From Oscillospiraceae bacterium (GTDB lineage Bacteria; Bacillota; Clostridia; Oscillospirales; Oscillospiraceae): a stretch of 64,000 bases of DNA. The position numbers were made by a program, and so were the translations under genes. The stretch covers positions 54,260-118,259 of the forward strand of contig CADARY010000001.1 of NCBI GenBank assembly GCA_902790375.1, given 5' to 3'. Under the pieces are notes generated by a model, which was not told the origin of the DNA, did not search any database, and saw nothing but the letters and a program-made list of their open reading frames with translations. This document shows, in pieces, positions 1 through 10,001 of the stretch (its first letter is position 1; the number at the start of each line of letters is the position of its first letter).

Positions 1-70
1 CGTCCTTCATATAGATCTTTGCAGGCTTCTGGTTGGGGTTGCAGCCGTACTTGAGTTCAAATTCTTTCAT
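1..70 (-). CDS. purH: AICAR transformylase, stand-alone type (5' end only, runs off window)
   Basis: Only the first 23 codons are in the window. They encode a start typical of the single-domain phosphoribosylaminoimidazolecarboxamide formyltransferases of Clostridia (MKEFELKYGCNPNQKPAKIY). This family transfers a formyl group from 10-formyl-THF to AICAR, the penultimate step to IMP. In most bacteria it is fused to an IMP cyclohydrolase domain as PurH. Here the cyclohydrolase is the separate gene immediately upstream, 12 bases away, so this is the last visible gene of the purine part of the operon. The identification rests on a short N-terminus and on context. Confidence 0.7.
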   Translation of the reverse strand, partial: MKEFELKYGCNPNQKPAKIYMKD

Positions 71-82
71 GCTCTGCCTCCA

Positions 83-796
83 TCAAATGTGTTTATTGAC
101 AATGCGCTGCTCAACAGCCCCGCCCTTGAGCGCGGTGTAGCGTACATAGAGAGAAATTTTGTTGTCTGCGTTCAGGTTTTCCCACAGGAGTTCGGTGCAG
201 GCGTCGATATCGTCGAGCGTCTCCACCCGTTCCGGCTCACCCTGAAAGCTGGGGATGGGGTTGCCGTCACAGACATAGGTGTGCAGGAAGTGTCCAAGGC
301 CGGGCAGCGGTGCGTATTCAAAGGTCTGACGCAGACAGGCTGAGCCCGCTGCATCGGCAGATTTGAGAATGGAGAGCCTGTATTGCCCTGTCTTGAGATC
401 AATCAGGCCGGAAATACGCGGCGTCCAGTTGGGGCCGTCCGGCTCAAAGCAGCGTGTGCGCAGAGCGCTTTCAAAGTCAGAGCCTTTCTTGAGATATTCC
501 CACACGGTATCGGTCTGGTCGCCGTTTGTGACAATGAGCCAGTCGCCGTATTCGCGCACGGGGTGGTAGATGATGAGGCTCGGGTCCTTCAGCAGGGCCG
601 GATCGTTGGCCTCTGTGCGGATACCGTCAGGCTCGGGGAGGAAGACGCGATTGCGGCTGTTGACGCTCCTGCCCATGATGAAGTAGGCTGCGACAGAGCG
701 CGTGCCGTCCGGCGTCAGGCCGAGGATGATACCGCGGCCGGGGTAGGTGTTGCCTGCGAGCTTTTCGGCGATTGAACCGACTTCATAGATATTCAT
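83..796 (-). CDS. purO: IMP cyclohydrolase, PurO type
   Basis: A 237-residue protein resembling the archaeal-type IMP cyclohydrolase family, which closes FAICAR to IMP in the cytoplasm. It has the family's N-terminal substrate region (GNTYPGRGIILG, YFIMGRSVNSRNRVF) and the conserved INGDQTD-like stretch, here VTNGDQTDTV. The chosen ATG has an AGAAAGGA ribosome site. Its first base overlaps the purN stop in an ATGA junction, which argues against the longer frame running back into purN. With the AICAR transformylase next door it replaces the usual bifunctional PurH. Confidence in the family is high from context and motifs. Confidence 0.85.
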   Translation of the reverse strand: MNIYEVGSIAEKLAGNTYPGRGIILGLTPDGTRSVAAYFIMGRSVNSRNRVFLPEPDGIRTEANDPALLKDPSLIIYHPVREYGDWLIVTNGDQTDTVWEYLKKGSDFESALRTRCFEPDGPNWTPRISGLIDLKTGQYRLSILKSADAAGSACLRQTFEYAPLPGLGHFLHTYVCDGNPIPSFQGEPERVETLDDIDACTELLWENLNADNKISLYVRYTALKGGAVEQRIVNKHI

Positions 797-1413
797 ATGC
801 GTTTTCCTTTCTCTCTCATAAGTCTCCGGCAGACAAGCTCCGCCGCCCGGGGCAGGAGCTTCCACTCCGCCTGTTCCATGACACGCCGCCGCAAAAGCTC
901 CGGTGTGTCTCCGGGGCGGATATTGACCGCCTTCTGGAGGATGATCTCTCCCCCGTCCGGGATCTCGTTGACATAGTGCACGGTGGCGCCGGTGACCTTG
1001 ACGCCGCAGCGCAGCGCCGCCTCGTGTACCTTCAGTCCATAATAGCCCTTACCGCAGAAAGCCGGGATCAGGGCCGGGTGGATGTTAATGATGCGTTTGG
1101 GATAATGGGCGGTAAAGCTCTCGCTCAATATGCTCATAAAGCCCGCGAGAATGATGAGGTCGATCTCCCGCTCGTCCAACGCATCCATGAGCCTTTTCTC
1201 AAAGCCCTCCTGTCCGCCGCAGTCCCTGCGTGTGAGGGTCAGGCTTTCGATCCCGGCTTTTTTCGCCCGTTCCAGCGCGTAGGCAGAGGCGCTGTTGGAG
1301 ACGACCAGCTTGATCTCGCCGCTTTTGATTTTGCCGGCTCTCTCCGCGTCGATCAGGGCCTGCAGATTGGTGCCGCCGCCGGAGACCAGCACGGCTATTT
1401 TTGCTTTTGTCAC
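793..1413 (-). CDS. purN: Phosphoribosylglycinamide formyltransferase
   Basis: A 206-residue GAR transformylase. It moves the formyl group from 10-formyl-THF to glycinamide ribonucleotide in step three of purine synthesis. The N-terminal VLVSGGGTNLQALI loop binds GAR phosphate, and the INIHPALIPAFCGKGYYG block carries the catalytic Asn-His pair of the family; the catalytic Asp lies in the VNEIPDGGEII region. Length is normal for the family. The start is GTG, preceded by GGAGATAG, and overlaps the stop of the upstream channel gene by four bases. The stop in turn overlaps the purO start, so translation is probably coupled through all three genes. Confidence 0.95.
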   Translation of the reverse strand: MTKAKIAVLVSGGGTNLQALIDAERAGKIKSGEIKLVVSNSASAYALERAKKAGIESLTLTRRDCGGQEGFEKRLMDALDEREIDLIILAGFMSILSESFTAHYPKRIINIHPALIPAFCGKGYYGLKVHEAALRCGVKVTGATVHYVNEIPDGGEIILQKAVNIRPGDTPELLRRRVMEQAEWKLLPRAAELVCRRLMREKGKRI

Positions 1414-2027
1414 GGCGTTCTATCTCCTTTCAGACTCCGGACTGCCGGGATAAGCATGCCGCCGAGACTGTTTCCCAGCACCGCAAGCAGGATGAAAGCG
1501 ATCGCTTTTGGCGTGCAGAGCCCGGCAAGCGCAAAATAAAACATGTCCGCAACAGAGTGTTCAAAGCCCGCGAGAATGAAAACCGGGATGCAGAAGAGGA
1601 TTCCGGTCACGGTTTTCTTCTCCCGATAGATCCAAACGGCGCTGTACATCAGGACCCCGCAGAAGAAGCCTCGCAGCAGGGTTTGTACCGGAAGCTGCAT
1701 AAGGCGTTTTTCGCAGGCGGCGATGGCGGTCTCCCGAAGCTGCGGCAGGGCTGCAGCGATCAGTATACCGGACAGCACGGCGCCGATGAGATTTCCCAGC
1801 AGGCCCAGGAAGGCCATAGAGAGCTCCTCTCTGCCGTGGATATTCCAGAGAAAGCCCACCTTGCCGGTATAGAGATTGAAGCCGAAATAGCAGATGACAA
1901 GCAGCGCGATACTGAACAGCACTGCGCCGAGATAACGGTTATCGACAGACAGCAGCACCGTGCCTCCGACGGAGACCATTACCCCCGCGAGAATGCCATC
2001 CGGCACGGCAGCTCTTATACGAGACAT
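1410..2027 (-). CDS. Formate/nitrite transporter (FNT) family channel within the purine operon
   Basis: A 205-residue membrane protein with six hydrophobic segments. It shows FNT hallmarks: an LYTG loop after the second segment (LFTS in FocA), GNLIGAV in the third, the GFEHSVADM motif carrying the pore histidine in the fifth, and GNSLGG in the sixth. FNT proteins are pentameric channels for formate, nitrite or related small anions. The protein is shorter than FocA mainly because it lacks the cytoplasmic N-terminal helix. It overlaps purM by 13 bases and purN by four, so it is a true operon member. I infer that it handles formate, since the neighbouring enzymes use formyl-folate. The substrate is not proven by sequence. 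Confidence 0.85.
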   Translation of the reverse strand: MSRIRAAVPDGILAGVMVSVGGTVLLSVDNRYLGAVLFSIALLVICYFGFNLYTGKVGFLWNIHGREELSMAFLGLLGNLIGAVLSGILIAAALPQLRETAIAACEKRLMQLPVQTLLRGFFCGVLMYSAVWIYREKKTVTGILFCIPVFILAGFEHSVADMFYFALAGLCTPKAIAFILLAVLGNSLGGMLIPAVRSLKGDRTP

Positions 2028-3052
2028 ATTTTGTCCTCTCCCCTGTCGATTTCACCGATCAGGCAGGCCTTTTCTCCGGCATCCTGCAGGGCTTGAAGCG
2101 CCCTGTCCGCCGTATCTGCGGAGACGATCAGGACCATGCCGACGCCCATGTTGAAGGTGTTGAACATATCCCGCTCAGGGATCTGACCTTTCTCCTGCAG
2201 GAGCGTGAAGACAGGCGGCGTCTTTACGGCACGCTTCTCAATCCTGGCGCAAAGGCCATCCGGGACTGAGCGCGGAATATTCTCATAGAAGCCGCCGCCC
2301 GTGATGTGGCTGATGCCATGCACGTCCGCGGTTTCGATTGCCGAAAGGACCGGCTTCACATAGATCTTTGTCGGGGTCAAGAGCGCCTCGCCGAGCGTCA
2401 TGCTCAGCTCAGGCACATATACGCCAAGATCGGCGCGCTCCACATCAAAGACCTTGCGCACGAGGGAATAGCCGTTGGAGTGCAGGCCGCTGGACGCAAG
2501 CGCGATTACGGCGTCGCCCTTGCCGACCTTGCTGCGGTCGATGACCTTCGCCCTGTCAACAAGCCCCACAGAGAAGCCTGCCAGATCGTATTCATCCGGC
2601 TGCATGGTACCCGGATGCTCGGCCGTCTCGCCCCCGATCAAAGCGCAGCCTGCGCGCACACAGCCTTCGGCCACGCCGGAGACCAGCGTTGCGACCTTTT
2701 CGGGATCGTTTTTGCCGATGGCGATATAGTCAAGGAAGAACAGAGGCCTTGCGCCGCAGCAGACGATATCGTTGACACACATGGCCACGCAGTCGATGCC
2801 CACGGTGTCGTGCTTTCCCATCAGCTGGGCAATGCGCTGCTTGGTGCCGACACCGTCCGTGCCGGAGACCAGCACAGGCTCGCGCATGCCGGTAAAATCA
2901 GGAGAAAACAGGCCGCCGAAGCCGCCGATATCCGATACGACACCGGGGATCACGGTTCGCTCCACATGCTTTTTCATGAGCTTTACGCCCTCATATCCGG
3001 CTTCAATGTTCACACCGGCAGCGGCATACGAGGCGGAATGCGACTTGGTCAT
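2015..3052 (-). CDS. purM: Phosphoribosylformylglycinamidine cyclo-ligase (AIR synthetase)
   Basis: A 345-residue PurM that closes FGAM to AIR using ATP. Family landmarks include the N-terminal [11 protein letters not shown] segment, the [10 protein letters not shown] nucleotide loop, [10 protein letters not shown], and the [10 protein letters not shown] and HITGGGF blocks. The start used is the ATG behind AGGAAAGGAAT; a nine-residue upstream extension exists in frame but lacks a better ribosome site. It follows purF by five bases and overlaps the FNT gene. Length and motifs are normal, so the call is firm. Confidence 0.96.
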   Translation of the reverse strand: MTKSHSASYAAAGVNIEAGYEGVKLMKKHVERTVIPGVVSDIGGFGGLFSPDFTGMREPVLVSGTDGVGTKQRIAQLMGKHDTVGIDCVAMCVNDIVCCGARPLFFLDYIAIGKNDPEKVATLVSGVAEGCVRAGCALIGGETAEHPGTMQPDEYDLAGFSVGLVDRAKVIDRSKVGKGDAVIALASSGLHSNGYSLVRKVFDVERADLGVYVPELSMTLGEALLTPTKIYVKPVLSAIETADVHGISHITGGGFYENIPRSVPDGLCARIEKRAVKTPPVFTLLQEKGQIPERDMFNTFNMGVGMVLIVSADTADRALQALQDAGEKACLIGEIDRGEDKICLV

Positions 3053-3057
3053 GACTC

Positions 3058-4482
3058 TTATTCCTTTCCTGTCCAGCAATAAGTGCAGATTTTTTCACGG
3101 TCGATGCCGATGGCTTCCAGCAGGCCGTCCAGAGACTGGTAGCCCAGGGAATCGAAGCCCAGCTCCTCACAGATGGCGTGCAGCAGGCACTGTCCCCTTT
3201 CGGTGGAAGCATCGCTGTATTCCTCCAGATGCTTCAGTCCCGCTTCGCCTTCAAGCTTTCGGACGATGCGGCGGGCCAGGAGATCCTGGTCGCTGTTGCT
3301 GCGGGAAAAGGCCAGGTACTTGCAGGCATACATGATGGGCGGGCAGGCCGAGCGCATGTGCACCTCGGCGGCTCCGGATTCAAAGAGGAAATCCACCGTG
3401 CCCTGCAGCTGGGTGCCGCGGACAATGGAGTCATCCACGAACAGGAGCTTCTTATCCTCGATCAGCTCGGGCACCGGGATTTGCTTCATCTTCGCCACCT
3501 GATCGCGCACGTCCTGGTTGGCAGGCATAAAGGAGCGCGGCCAGGTCGGCGTATACTTGACGAAGGGCCGTGCAAAGGGCTTGCCGCTGTGGTTGGCATA
3601 GCCGATGGCATGGGGGATGCCGGAGTCCGGTACGCCCGCCACATAATCCACCTCCGGCATTTTACCGGCAGCCTTCTCGTCACGGGCCATGATTTCCCCG
3701 TTGCGATAGCGCATGAGCTCCACATTCACGCCCTCATAATTGGAGTTCGGATATCCGTAATAGGTCCAGAGAAAGGCGCAGATTTTCATCTTTTCGGTGG
3801 GCGGCGACAGCGTTTCAAAGCCGTCAGCCGTGATGCGCACAATCTCCTGGGGGCCAAGCTCATGTACGCTGTGATATCCGAGCTTCTGATAGGCAAAGGA
3901 CTCAAAGGCGACACAGTGGCCGTCCCTGTCAGCGCCGATGAGCACCGGGAGTCTGCCAAAGCGGTCGCGGGCTGCAATGATCTCCCCGTCCGAAGTCATG
4001 AGCAGGATGGTCATGGACCCGTCGATCTGCCTCTGGGCGTTCAGGATCCCCTCGGTGAGAGACTCGCACTCATTGATGAGGGCGGCCACAAGCTCTGTCA
4101 TATTGATCTTGCCGGAGCCCATCGCCATGAGCTGGTGGCCGTGGTCTGAGAAATAAGTCTCCACCAGTTCCTCGGCATTGTTGATCTGCCCCACTGTGGT
4201 GATGACATAGATACCGAGGTGAGAGCGAACCAGCAGCGGCTGCGGATCGGAGTCGCTGATGCAGCCGATGCCGCTGGCACCCTTGAAATCAGCGAGATCC
4301 TTTTCAAATCGAGTACGGAAGGGGGTATTCGCAATGGAGTGGATCTGACGGCAGAAGCCCTCTTCCCTGCTCCAGATCGCCATGCCGGCGTTGCGCGTGC
4401 CGAGATGGCTGTGATAGTCTGTACCGAAGAAAACGTCAAGGACAATATCGCGCCTGGATACGGCGCCGAAGAAGCCGCCCAT
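3058..4482 (-). CDS. purF: Amidophosphoribosyltransferase homologue lacking the N-terminal Cys nucleophile
   Basis: A 474-residue PurF-family protein, the first committed enzyme of purine synthesis (PRPP to phosphoribosylamine). The phosphoribosyltransferase half is intact: [13 protein letters not shown] at about 285-296 and the PRPP loop [12 protein letters not shown] at about 347-358. Cysteines at about 235, 380, 466 and 469 sit where the iron-sulfur ligands of the Bacillus enzyme lie. The N-terminus reads MGGFFGAV instead of MCGIFG, so the glutaminase nucleophile is glycine, and the following RGQESAG motif is replaced by GTRNAGM. It may therefore use ammonia or a partner. It shares one base with purC (TGATG). 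Confidence 0.88.
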   Translation of the reverse strand: MGGFFGAVSRRDIVLDVFFGTDYHSHLGTRNAGMAIWSREEGFCRQIHSIANTPFRTRFEKDLADFKGASGIGCISDSDPQPLLVRSHLGIYVITTVGQINNAEELVETYFSDHGHQLMAMGSGKINMTELVAALINECESLTEGILNAQRQIDGSMTILLMTSDGEIIAARDRFGRLPVLIGADRDGHCVAFESFAYQKLGYHSVHELGPQEIVRITADGFETLSPPTEKMKICAFLWTYYGYPNSNYEGVNVELMRYRNGEIMARDEKAAGKMPEVDYVAGVPDSGIPHAIGYANHSGKPFARPFVKYTPTWPRSFMPANQDVRDQVAKMKQIPVPELIEDKKLLFVDDSIVRGTQLQGTVDFLFESGAAEVHMRSACPPIMYACKYLAFSRSNSDQDLLARRIVRKLEGEAGLKHLEEYSDASTERGQCLLHAICEELGFDSLGYQSLDGLLEAIGIDREKICTYCWTGKE

Positions 4483-5168
4483 CAGGCGAAAAACAGACGA
4501 GAGAGCGTCATCGGGTCAATGTACTCCCCATCCTTGTATACGCGCATGTTGCCGGAGGCGATCTCGTCAATGAGCATGACCTTGCCGTCGGCATCGTATC
4601 CGTACTCAAACTTGATGTCGTAAAGCACAAGACCGCGCGCCTTCATCTCGTCGGCGACGATCTGGGTAATCTGCTGGGTCATGCGCTTGATCTCATCATA
4701 CTGCTCGCCGCTCATGACGCCGAGAACGATCAGGCCGTCCTTTGTGACGAGGGGGTCACCCTTTTCGTCATTCTTAAAGGTCATCTCGACATAGGCGGGC
4801 AGATCGGCGCCCGGCTCGATATAATCGCCGTAGCGGCGGATAAAGGAACCCACGGCCTTGTGACGGCAAATGACCTCCAGGCCCTTGCCGAAAACCTTCG
4901 CGGGCAGCACTTCCATGGTAGTGTCCTTGAGATTGGCGCTGACATAGTGTGTGCGGATGCCGGCGGCGTTGATCTTCTCAAAGAAATAAATGGACATACG
5001 AAGATTCACGTCCCCCACGCCGTCGATGGTCAGGCCGACAGAATTCTCGCCCGGATCAAACACGCCGTCCTTGCCGGTGCAGTCGTCCTTGAACTTGAGC
5101 AGGTAATTGCCGTTATCAAGGGCGTAAACATTCTTGGTCTTTCCGGTGTAAACGAGTTTCTTTTCCAT
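4482..5168 (-). CDS. purC: SAICAR synthase
   Basis: A 228-residue phosphoribosylaminoimidazole-succinocarboxamide synthase, which ligates aspartate to CAIR with ATP. The N-terminal [11 protein letters not shown] nucleotide loop, the [13 protein letters not shown] block, LYDIKFEYG and VLIDE-like [13 protein letters not shown] segments are typical. Length matches the compact bacterial form. The ATG sits behind GAAGGAGATATAACC. It lies 27 bases after purE and overlaps purF by one base, so it belongs to the same transcript. Confidence 0.95.
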   Translation of the reverse strand: MEKKLVYTGKTKNVYALDNGNYLLKFKDDCTGKDGVFDPGENSVGLTIDGVGDVNLRMSIYFFEKINAAGIRTHYVSANLKDTTMEVLPAKVFGKGLEVICRHKAVGSFIRRYGDYIEPGADLPAYVEMTFKNDEKGDPLVTKDGLIVLGVMSGEQYDEIKRMTQQITQIVADEMKARGLVLYDIKFEYGYDADGKVMLIDEIASGNMRVYKDGEYIDPMTLSRLFFA

Positions 5169-5195
5169 GGTTATATCTCCTTCATATTTGATTTC

Positions 5196-5684
5196 TCAAA
5201 GTCTTTCGCCGATGCCGGCATCCTTGTCCAGCACGGCCTTCCGATCGGCAAGCCGTCTGGCGCGCAGTTTTTCCGCAAGCGACGCGTCCTGCACCGCGAG
5301 GATTTCGGCGGCAAGCAGGGCGGCATTGGCGCCGTTGTTGATCCCGACAGTCGCCACCGGGATGCCGGAGGGCATCTGTACCGTGGACAGCAGCGCGTCC
5401 ATCCCGTCGAGCGCAGGGCCCTTGCAGGGGATGCCGATGACGGGCAGGGTGGTGTTCGCGGCAATGGCCCCGGCCAGATGCGCCGCCATTCCCGCGGCGG
5501 CGAGAATCACGCCAAAGCCGTTTTCCCTTGCACACAGCGCGAAATCCCGTGCCTGCTCAGGGGTGCGGTGGGCGGAATAGACGTGGGCCTCAAAGGGAAT
5601 CTCCAGCTCCCGCAGGAGCTTGGCAGCCTTTTCCACGACGGGCAGATCGCTGTCGCTGCCCATGATGATCGCAACCTTTCTCAT
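5196..5684 (-). CDS. purE: N5-carboxyaminoimidazole ribonucleotide mutase
   Basis: A 162-residue PurE that moves the carboxylate of the CAIR precursor. The family signature is clear: [13 protein letters not shown] at the N-terminus, the AHRTPEQ loop with the catalytic His, [11 protein letters not shown] and [17 protein letters not shown]. The start is the ATG after AGGGAGGG; an 11-residue in-frame extension into the intergenic space is less likely. It is the first purine gene after pyrI, only 11 bases downstream, so the pyrimidine and purine genes are physically continuous. No purK is seen in the window. Confidence 0.95.
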   Translation of the reverse strand: MRKVAIIMGSDSDLPVVEKAAKLLRELEIPFEAHVYSAHRTPEQARDFALCARENGFGVILAAAGMAAHLAGAIAANTTLPVIGIPCKGPALDGMDALLSTVQMPSGIPVATVGINNGANAALLAAEILAVQDASLAEKLRARRLADRKAVLDKDAGIGERL

Positions 5685-5695
5685 AGAGCCCTCCC

Positions 5696-6112
5696 TCAGT
5701 TCGCCTTCGTCTCGCAATAGAGACAGCGGTATACCTTGTTCCTCCGGTCGGTCAGCTTCACAATATGCTTGAACTCCTGCTCGGTGGAGCTAATGCAGCG
5801 GGGATTCTTGCAGAAGATCACGTTTGTCAGCGTCTCCGGCATGTCAATGGTCCGCTTTTCAATAAGCCTGCCGTCCCGGATGATATTGACCGTGGCGCCG
5901 GGATCTACATAGCCGATCACATCGAAGTTCACATGGATGCCGGAGTCGATTTTGATAATATCCTTCTTGCCGAGCTTGCGGCTGACCACATTTTTGATGA
6001 TCGCAACCGAGCACTCGAGCTTTTCAAGGCCCAGCAGCTCATACAGGCGCATGCCCTGTCCGGCGGTGATGTGGTCGATCACGATGCCGTTCTGGATGGA
6101 GTCAATGTTCAC
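5696..6112 (-). CDS. pyrI: Aspartate carbamoyltransferase regulatory subunit
   Basis: A 138-residue regulatory chain that assembles with PyrB and carries the allosteric nucleotide site. The N-terminal half has the [19 protein letters not shown] and HVNF elements of the nucleotide domain. The C-terminal zinc domain keeps four cysteines, C101, C106, C130 and C133, as CKNPRC and CLYC. Length is slightly below that of the E. coli chain. The start overlaps the pyrB stop by four bases (ATGA), matching the needed 1:1 stoichiometry. Confidence 0.95.
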   Translation of the reverse strand: MNIDSIQNGIVIDHITAGQGMRLYELLGLEKLECSVAIIKNVVSRKLGKKDIIKIDSGIHVNFDVIGYVDPGATVNIIRDGRLIEKRTIDMPETLTNVIFCKNPRCISSTEQEFKHIVKLTDRRNKVYRCLYCETKAN

Positions 6113-7032
6113 AGCCTTCCCGCCTCCTGTAACAGTTTGAGGATCAGCGCCATGCGCATATATTTGCCGTAGAGCACCTGTTTGAAATAGCAGGCGCGGG
6201 GATCATCGTCAATGGCAACGCTGATCTCATTGACGCGCGGCAGCGGATGCAGAATGCTCAGATCCGCCTTTGCGTTCCAGAGCCGCTCCGGTGTCAGAAT
6301 GTAGCTGTCCTTGAGGCGCAGATAGTCCTCCTCGTTAAAAAAGCGCTCCCGCTGGACCCGGGTCATGTAGAGGATATCCAGATCGGGCATGACCGATTCG
6401 AGATCCGTTGTCTGGACATAAGGGATATTGTTTGCCGCCAGCACATCTTTTTTGACGTAGCTGGGGAGCTTCAGCTCTTCCGGAGAGATCAGCACAACGC
6501 GGATGCCTTCATAGCGCGAGAGCGCGCAGATCAGCGAGTGCACCGTGCGGCCGAATTTCAGGTCTCCGCAGAAGCCCACCGTAAGATGATCGAAGCGCCC
6601 CTTTTCCCGATAGATGGTCAGCAGATCCGCCAGGGTCTGGGTCGGATGATTGTGTCCGCCGTCACCGGCGTTGATGACAGGGATGGAGGCGTTCATGGCG
6701 GCTACGAGGGGCGCCCCTTCCTTCGGATGGCGCATGGCGATGATATCCGCATAGCAGGAGATGACGCGGGCCGTGTCCGCCACGCTCTCCCCCTTGGCGG
6801 CGGAGGAGCTTTTCGCCTCGGAAAAGCCGATCACATTGCCGCCCAGCTCATACATGGCGGCCTCAAAGCTCAGGCGTGTGCGGGTGGAGGGCTCAAAGAA
6901 GAGCGTCGCAAGCTTCCTGCCGCGGCAGCGTTCGCTGTAGTTTTCGGGATGGGCAATGATATCGTTTGCGGTGTCGATCAGCTCCTGCAGCTCCTCCACC
7001 GAAAAATCCAGAATGTCGATCAGGCTTCTCAT
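6109..7032 (-). CDS. pyrB: Aspartate carbamoyltransferase catalytic subunit
   Basis: A 307-residue PyrB that condenses carbamoyl phosphate and aspartate. The carbamoyl-phosphate loop [12 protein letters not shown] lies near residues 47-58, followed by the [11 protein letters not shown] loop, the [18 protein letters not shown] block, and the HPLPRVNEI motif near the C-terminus. Presence of pyrI directly downstream indicates the class B, allosteric holoenzyme. ATGA overlaps on both sides tie it to pyrE and pyrI. Confidence 0.97.
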   Translation of the reverse strand: MRSLIDILDFSVEELQELIDTANDIIAHPENYSERCRGRKLATLFFEPSTRTRLSFEAAMYELGGNVIGFSEAKSSSAAKGESVADTARVISCYADIIAMRHPKEGAPLVAAMNASIPVINAGDGGHNHPTQTLADLLTIYREKGRFDHLTVGFCGDLKFGRTVHSLICALSRYEGIRVVLISPEELKLPSYVKKDVLAANNIPYVQTTDLESVMPDLDILYMTRVQRERFFNEEDYLRLKDSYILTPERLWNAKADLSILHPLPRVNEISVAIDDDPRACYFKQVLYGKYMRMALILKLLQEAGRL

Positions 7033-7670
7033 ACCCTGCTCTCCCCGATCCAGCTCTCATCAGAGGGGTTATTGCGGAAAGCGATCAGCCGTGTCACGTC
7101 CTCGGGGCGGATATAGCCCTCCTCCGCCGCGACGGCGGCGATGGTATCAAAATCAGTCAGGGCGTGGTTTTCCACCGCAGCAGCCTCCAGTCTCTCCAGT
7201 CCCTTCTTCATCCCGTAGGTGAAGATGCTGACGATGCCGAGAACCCGGGCTCCTGCCTCGCGCAGGACATTGACTACCTCCAGAACGCTCCCGCCGGTGG
7301 AGATGAGATCCTCCACCACGACGACCTTCTGTCCCGGCTCCAGCTTTCCCTCAATCTGGTTCTGCCGCCCGTGATCCTTTGCGCCGGAGCGCACATAGCC
7401 CATGGGCATGTTCAGGATGTGCGCCGTGATGGCCGCGTGGGCAATGCCGGCGGTGGCGGTGCCCATCAGGACCTCCGCCTCCGGGTAGTGTTCCCGGATA
7501 AGCTCAGCAAGGCCCTTTTCCACATCCAGCCGTACCTCCGGCGCGGTGAGGGTCAGGCGGTTATCGCAGTAAACGGGGCTTTTGATGCCGCTTGCCCAGG
7601 TGAAGGGCTCGTCCGGACGGAAGAAGACCGCCCCGATTTTCAGCAGATCCTTGGCAATTGTTTTCTTCAT
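7029..7670 (-). CDS. pyrE: Orotate phosphoribosyltransferase
   Basis: A 213-residue OPRTase that joins orotate and PRPP to make OMP. It has the [16 protein letters not shown] orotate-binding segment near the N-terminus, the [10 protein letters not shown] loop and the PRPP signature [14 protein letters not shown] much longer frame upstream is antisense-like read-through of pyrF. The ATG used overlaps the pyrF stop as ATGA. This is the Firmicutes-type protein that acts in sequence with the adjacent PyrF. Confidence 0.95.
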   Translation of the reverse strand: MKKTIAKDLLKIGAVFFRPDEPFTWASGIKSPVYCDNRLTLTAPEVRLDVEKGLAELIREHYPEAEVLMGTATAGIAHAAITAHILNMPMGYVRSGAKDHGRQNQIEGKLEPGQKVVVVEDLISTGGSVLEVVNVLREAGARVLGIVSIFTYGMKKGLERLEAAAVENHALTDFDTIAAVAAEEGYIRPEDVTRLIAFRNNPSDESWIGESRV

Positions 7671-8365
7671 CCCACAAACTCCTTTACACATCTGCGGTAA
7701 GCGGCCACAGGATCTGCCGCTTTCGTGACGGGCCTTCCCACCACGATATAATCCGAGCCCAGTTCCTTCGCCCGTGCCGGCGTTGTGACACGCTTCTGAT
7801 CGCCGACATCGTTGTCTGCAAAACGGACGCCGGGGGTGACGGTGAGAAAGGCCTCGCCGCATTTTTCATGGACCTTGCCGGCTTCCAGCGGGGAACACAC
7901 CACGCCGTCAAGCCCAGCCTGCTTGGCGTTGAGGGCATAGCGCATGACCACCTCGTCCAGCGGACGGTCGATGAGCAATTCGTTTTTCATGGCCTGCTCG
8001 TCCGTACTGGTGAGCTGTGTGACTGCGATGAGCAGCGGACGGGTACCGTCCGGCCGCGTCAGTCCCTCCATCGCTGCGCGCATCATAGCGGCAGTCCCGG
8101 CGGCGTGGAGGTTTACGATGTCCACATCCAGGTTGGAAAGCACCCTCATGGCCTTTTGTACGGTATTCGGAATATCGTGGAGCTTCAGATCCAGAAAGAT
8201 CCTGTGGCCGCGCGCCTTGATGTCCCGCACGATCTGCGGGCCGGCAGCGTAGAAAAGCTCCATGCCGATCTTGACAAAGGGCTTTTCCTCGGTGAACCTT
8301 TCGAGGAAGGCGAAGGTCTCCTCCGCACCCGAAAAGTCACAGGCAACGATCACATCTTTTCCCAT
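7667..8365 (-). CDS. pyrF: Orotidine-5'-phosphate decarboxylase
   Basis: A 232-residue OMP decarboxylase that yields UMP. The catalytic Lys-Asp array is present in [14 protein letters not shown], with the VACDF start of the TIM barrel, the [10 protein letters not shown] segment, and the C-terminal phosphate loop [12 protein letters not shown]. Length is that of the short bacterial group I form. It shares one base with pyrD and four with pyrE. Confidence 0.96.
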   Translation of the reverse strand: MGKDVIVACDFSGAEETFAFLERFTEEKPFVKIGMELFYAAGPQIVRDIKARGHRIFLDLKLHDIPNTVQKAMRVLSNLDVDIVNLHAAGTAAMMRAAMEGLTRPDGTRPLLIAVTQLTSTDEQAMKNELLIDRPLDEVVMRYALNAKQAGLDGVVCSPLEAGKVHEKCGEAFLTVTPGVRFADNDVGDQKRVTTPARAKELGSDYIVVGRPVTKAADPVAAYRRCVKEFVG

Positions 8366-9276
8366 CAGTGGGCACCTCCTGTTAGTTTTGATAAGGTTTT
8401 GATTCCATAGCGCTCCATGGTCTCCGGCAGCGCATCAATGATATCCCGGCAGGCAAAGGGGTTCACCAGATTGGCAGCGCCAATCTGTACCGCCGTCGCA
8501 CCGGCCAGCATCATCTCGATCACGTCCTCTGCGCTCCGGATGCCGCCAAGGCCGATGATCGGGATACTGACCGCCTCATATGCCTGCCACACCATGCGCA
8601 GGGCCAGCGGGAACACCGCCGGGCCGGAGAGTCCGCCGGTCGTATTGGCAAGCACTGGCCTTCTCGTTTTGAGGTCAATGCGCATGGCCATGACGGTGTT
8701 GATCAGGCTCAGGGCGTCTGCCCCCGCGTCTTCACAGGCTCTGGCGATTTCCGCAATGTCCGTGACATTGGGCGAGAGCTTTACGATCACGTGCTTTGCG
8801 GTAACTCCCTTCACAGCTCTTGTGACTTCCGCGGCGGCTTTCGGATCGGTTCCGAAGCTCATGCCCCCGCCGTGGATATTCGGACAGCTGATGTTGACCT
8901 CCAGCCAGCCTATCTGGGGCACAGCGTCCAGTCTGCGGCAGACCTCCGCGTATTCCGCCGCGGAAAAGCCGCTGACATTGGCAATGACAGGCTTATGAAA
9001 AACCTTCGCAAGCTTTGGGAGCTCCTCCCGGATCACCGCGTCCACACCCGGATTCTGAAGCCCAACGGCATTGAGCATGCCGGCGTTTGTCTCCGCAATA
9101 CGCGGCTGCGGATTTCCTGTGCGCATATGCAGAGTAGTGCCCTTGAAGGAGAACGTGCCGAGGCAGTTGATATCGTACAGTTCGGCAAATTCGTACCCAT
9201 AGCCGAAGGTGCCGGAGGCGGGGATCACAGGGTTATCCAGTTCGATCCCGCAGAGATTGACGCTCAAATCTCCCAT
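8365..9276 (-). CDS. pyrD: Dihydroorotate dehydrogenase, class 1B catalytic subunit
   Basis: A 303-residue FMN-binding TIM-barrel enzyme oxidising dihydroorotate to orotate in the cytosol. It shows the class 1 elements [12 protein letters not shown], an [11 protein letters not shown] block with the active-site Cys downstream of the first Asn, IVKLSPNV, and the FMN phosphate loop IIGLGGI. The partner electron-transfer chain PyrK is encoded immediately upstream and overlaps it by 13 bases. That pairing makes this the NAD-linked 1B type, not the quinone-linked class 2. Confidence 0.95.
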   Translation of the reverse strand: MGDLSVNLCGIELDNPVIPASGTFGYGYEFAELYDINCLGTFSFKGTTLHMRTGNPQPRIAETNAGMLNAVGLQNPGVDAVIREELPKLAKVFHKPVIANVSGFSAAEYAEVCRRLDAVPQIGWLEVNISCPNIHGGGMSFGTDPKAAAEVTRAVKGVTAKHVIVKLSPNVTDIAEIARACEDAGADALSLINTVMAMRIDLKTRRPVLANTTGGLSGPAVFPLALRMVWQAYEAVSIPIIGLGGIRSAEDVIEMMLAGATAVQIGAANLVNPFACRDIIDALPETMERYGIKTLSKLTGGAH

Positions 9277-9998
9277 ATTACCTCCCTGCTTGAGAGCACC
9301 GGTCCGTCCTTGCAGATGCGCTTGAGGCCGCTTTTCGTTTTCACCGTACAGCCCATGCAGGCCCCGAAGCCGCAGCCCATACGTCTGTCAAGGCTCAGTT
9401 GTCCCGGCTTGTCCGTACAGGCGCACACAGCCTTCATCATGGCCTCCGGCCCGCAGGCATAAAAGCCGGTATGCTCCCGGTCCATGGCCTGCGTGACAAA
9501 GCCCTTTCTGCCATAACTGCCATCGACCGTCGTGACGACGGTTTCCACGCCAAGAGCGCGGAAGGCAGCCTCATAAAATATATCGGACACGCTGTTGAAG
9601 CCCAGCAGCGCGATCGGCTGTTTTTGCCGCATTATCAATTCCTTTGCCAGCCAATAAAGCGGTGAAAGGCCTGTACCGCCGCCGATGAGCAGAGGCGTGT
9701 CACCGCCGGCGTTCAGGTCAAAGCCGTTCCCGAGGCCGGTCAGCGCATCGAATTCATCGCCGGTTTTCGTATTCCGCAGCTTCTCTGTCCCCTTCCCGAC
9801 TGTCTCAAAGAGGACGGTGAAGCTGTCGGCATCCCGGTCGCACACCGAGAACGGCCTGCGCAGATAGAGACCCGGCAGACGCAGCTGAACAAACTGCCCC
9901 GGCCGCTCGAGCGCCGAAGCATCTCCCCGCAGGACAAGGCGCGAGACCTTATCGTTCAGAGGCGTGTTTTCGGCCACAGCAAAGATTCCCTGCTTCAT
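9264..9998 (-). CDS. pyrK: Dihydroorotate dehydrogenase electron-transfer subunit
   Basis: A 244-residue FAD/[2Fe-2S] protein that passes electrons from PyrD to NAD. The FAD-binding ferredoxin-reductase fold is seen as LRRPFSVCDRD, the pyridine-nucleotide part as LLIGGGTGLSPLYWLA, and the C-terminal [2Fe-2S] cluster cysteines as MGCGFGACMGC with a fourth Cys in KRICKDGP. It starts three bases after the carB stop and overlaps pyrD, as expected for an obligate partner. Confidence 0.95.
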   Translation of the reverse strand: MKQGIFAVAENTPLNDKVSRLVLRGDASALERPGQFVQLRLPGLYLRRPFSVCDRDADSFTVLFETVGKGTEKLRNTKTGDEFDALTGLGNGFDLNAGGDTPLLIGGGTGLSPLYWLAKELIMRQKQPIALLGFNSVSDIFYEAAFRALGVETVVTTVDGSYGRKGFVTQAMDREHTGFYACGPEAMMKAVCACTDKPGQLSLDRRMGCGFGACMGCTVKTKSGLKRICKDGPVLSSREVIWEI

Positions 9999-10001
9999 GG
10001 C

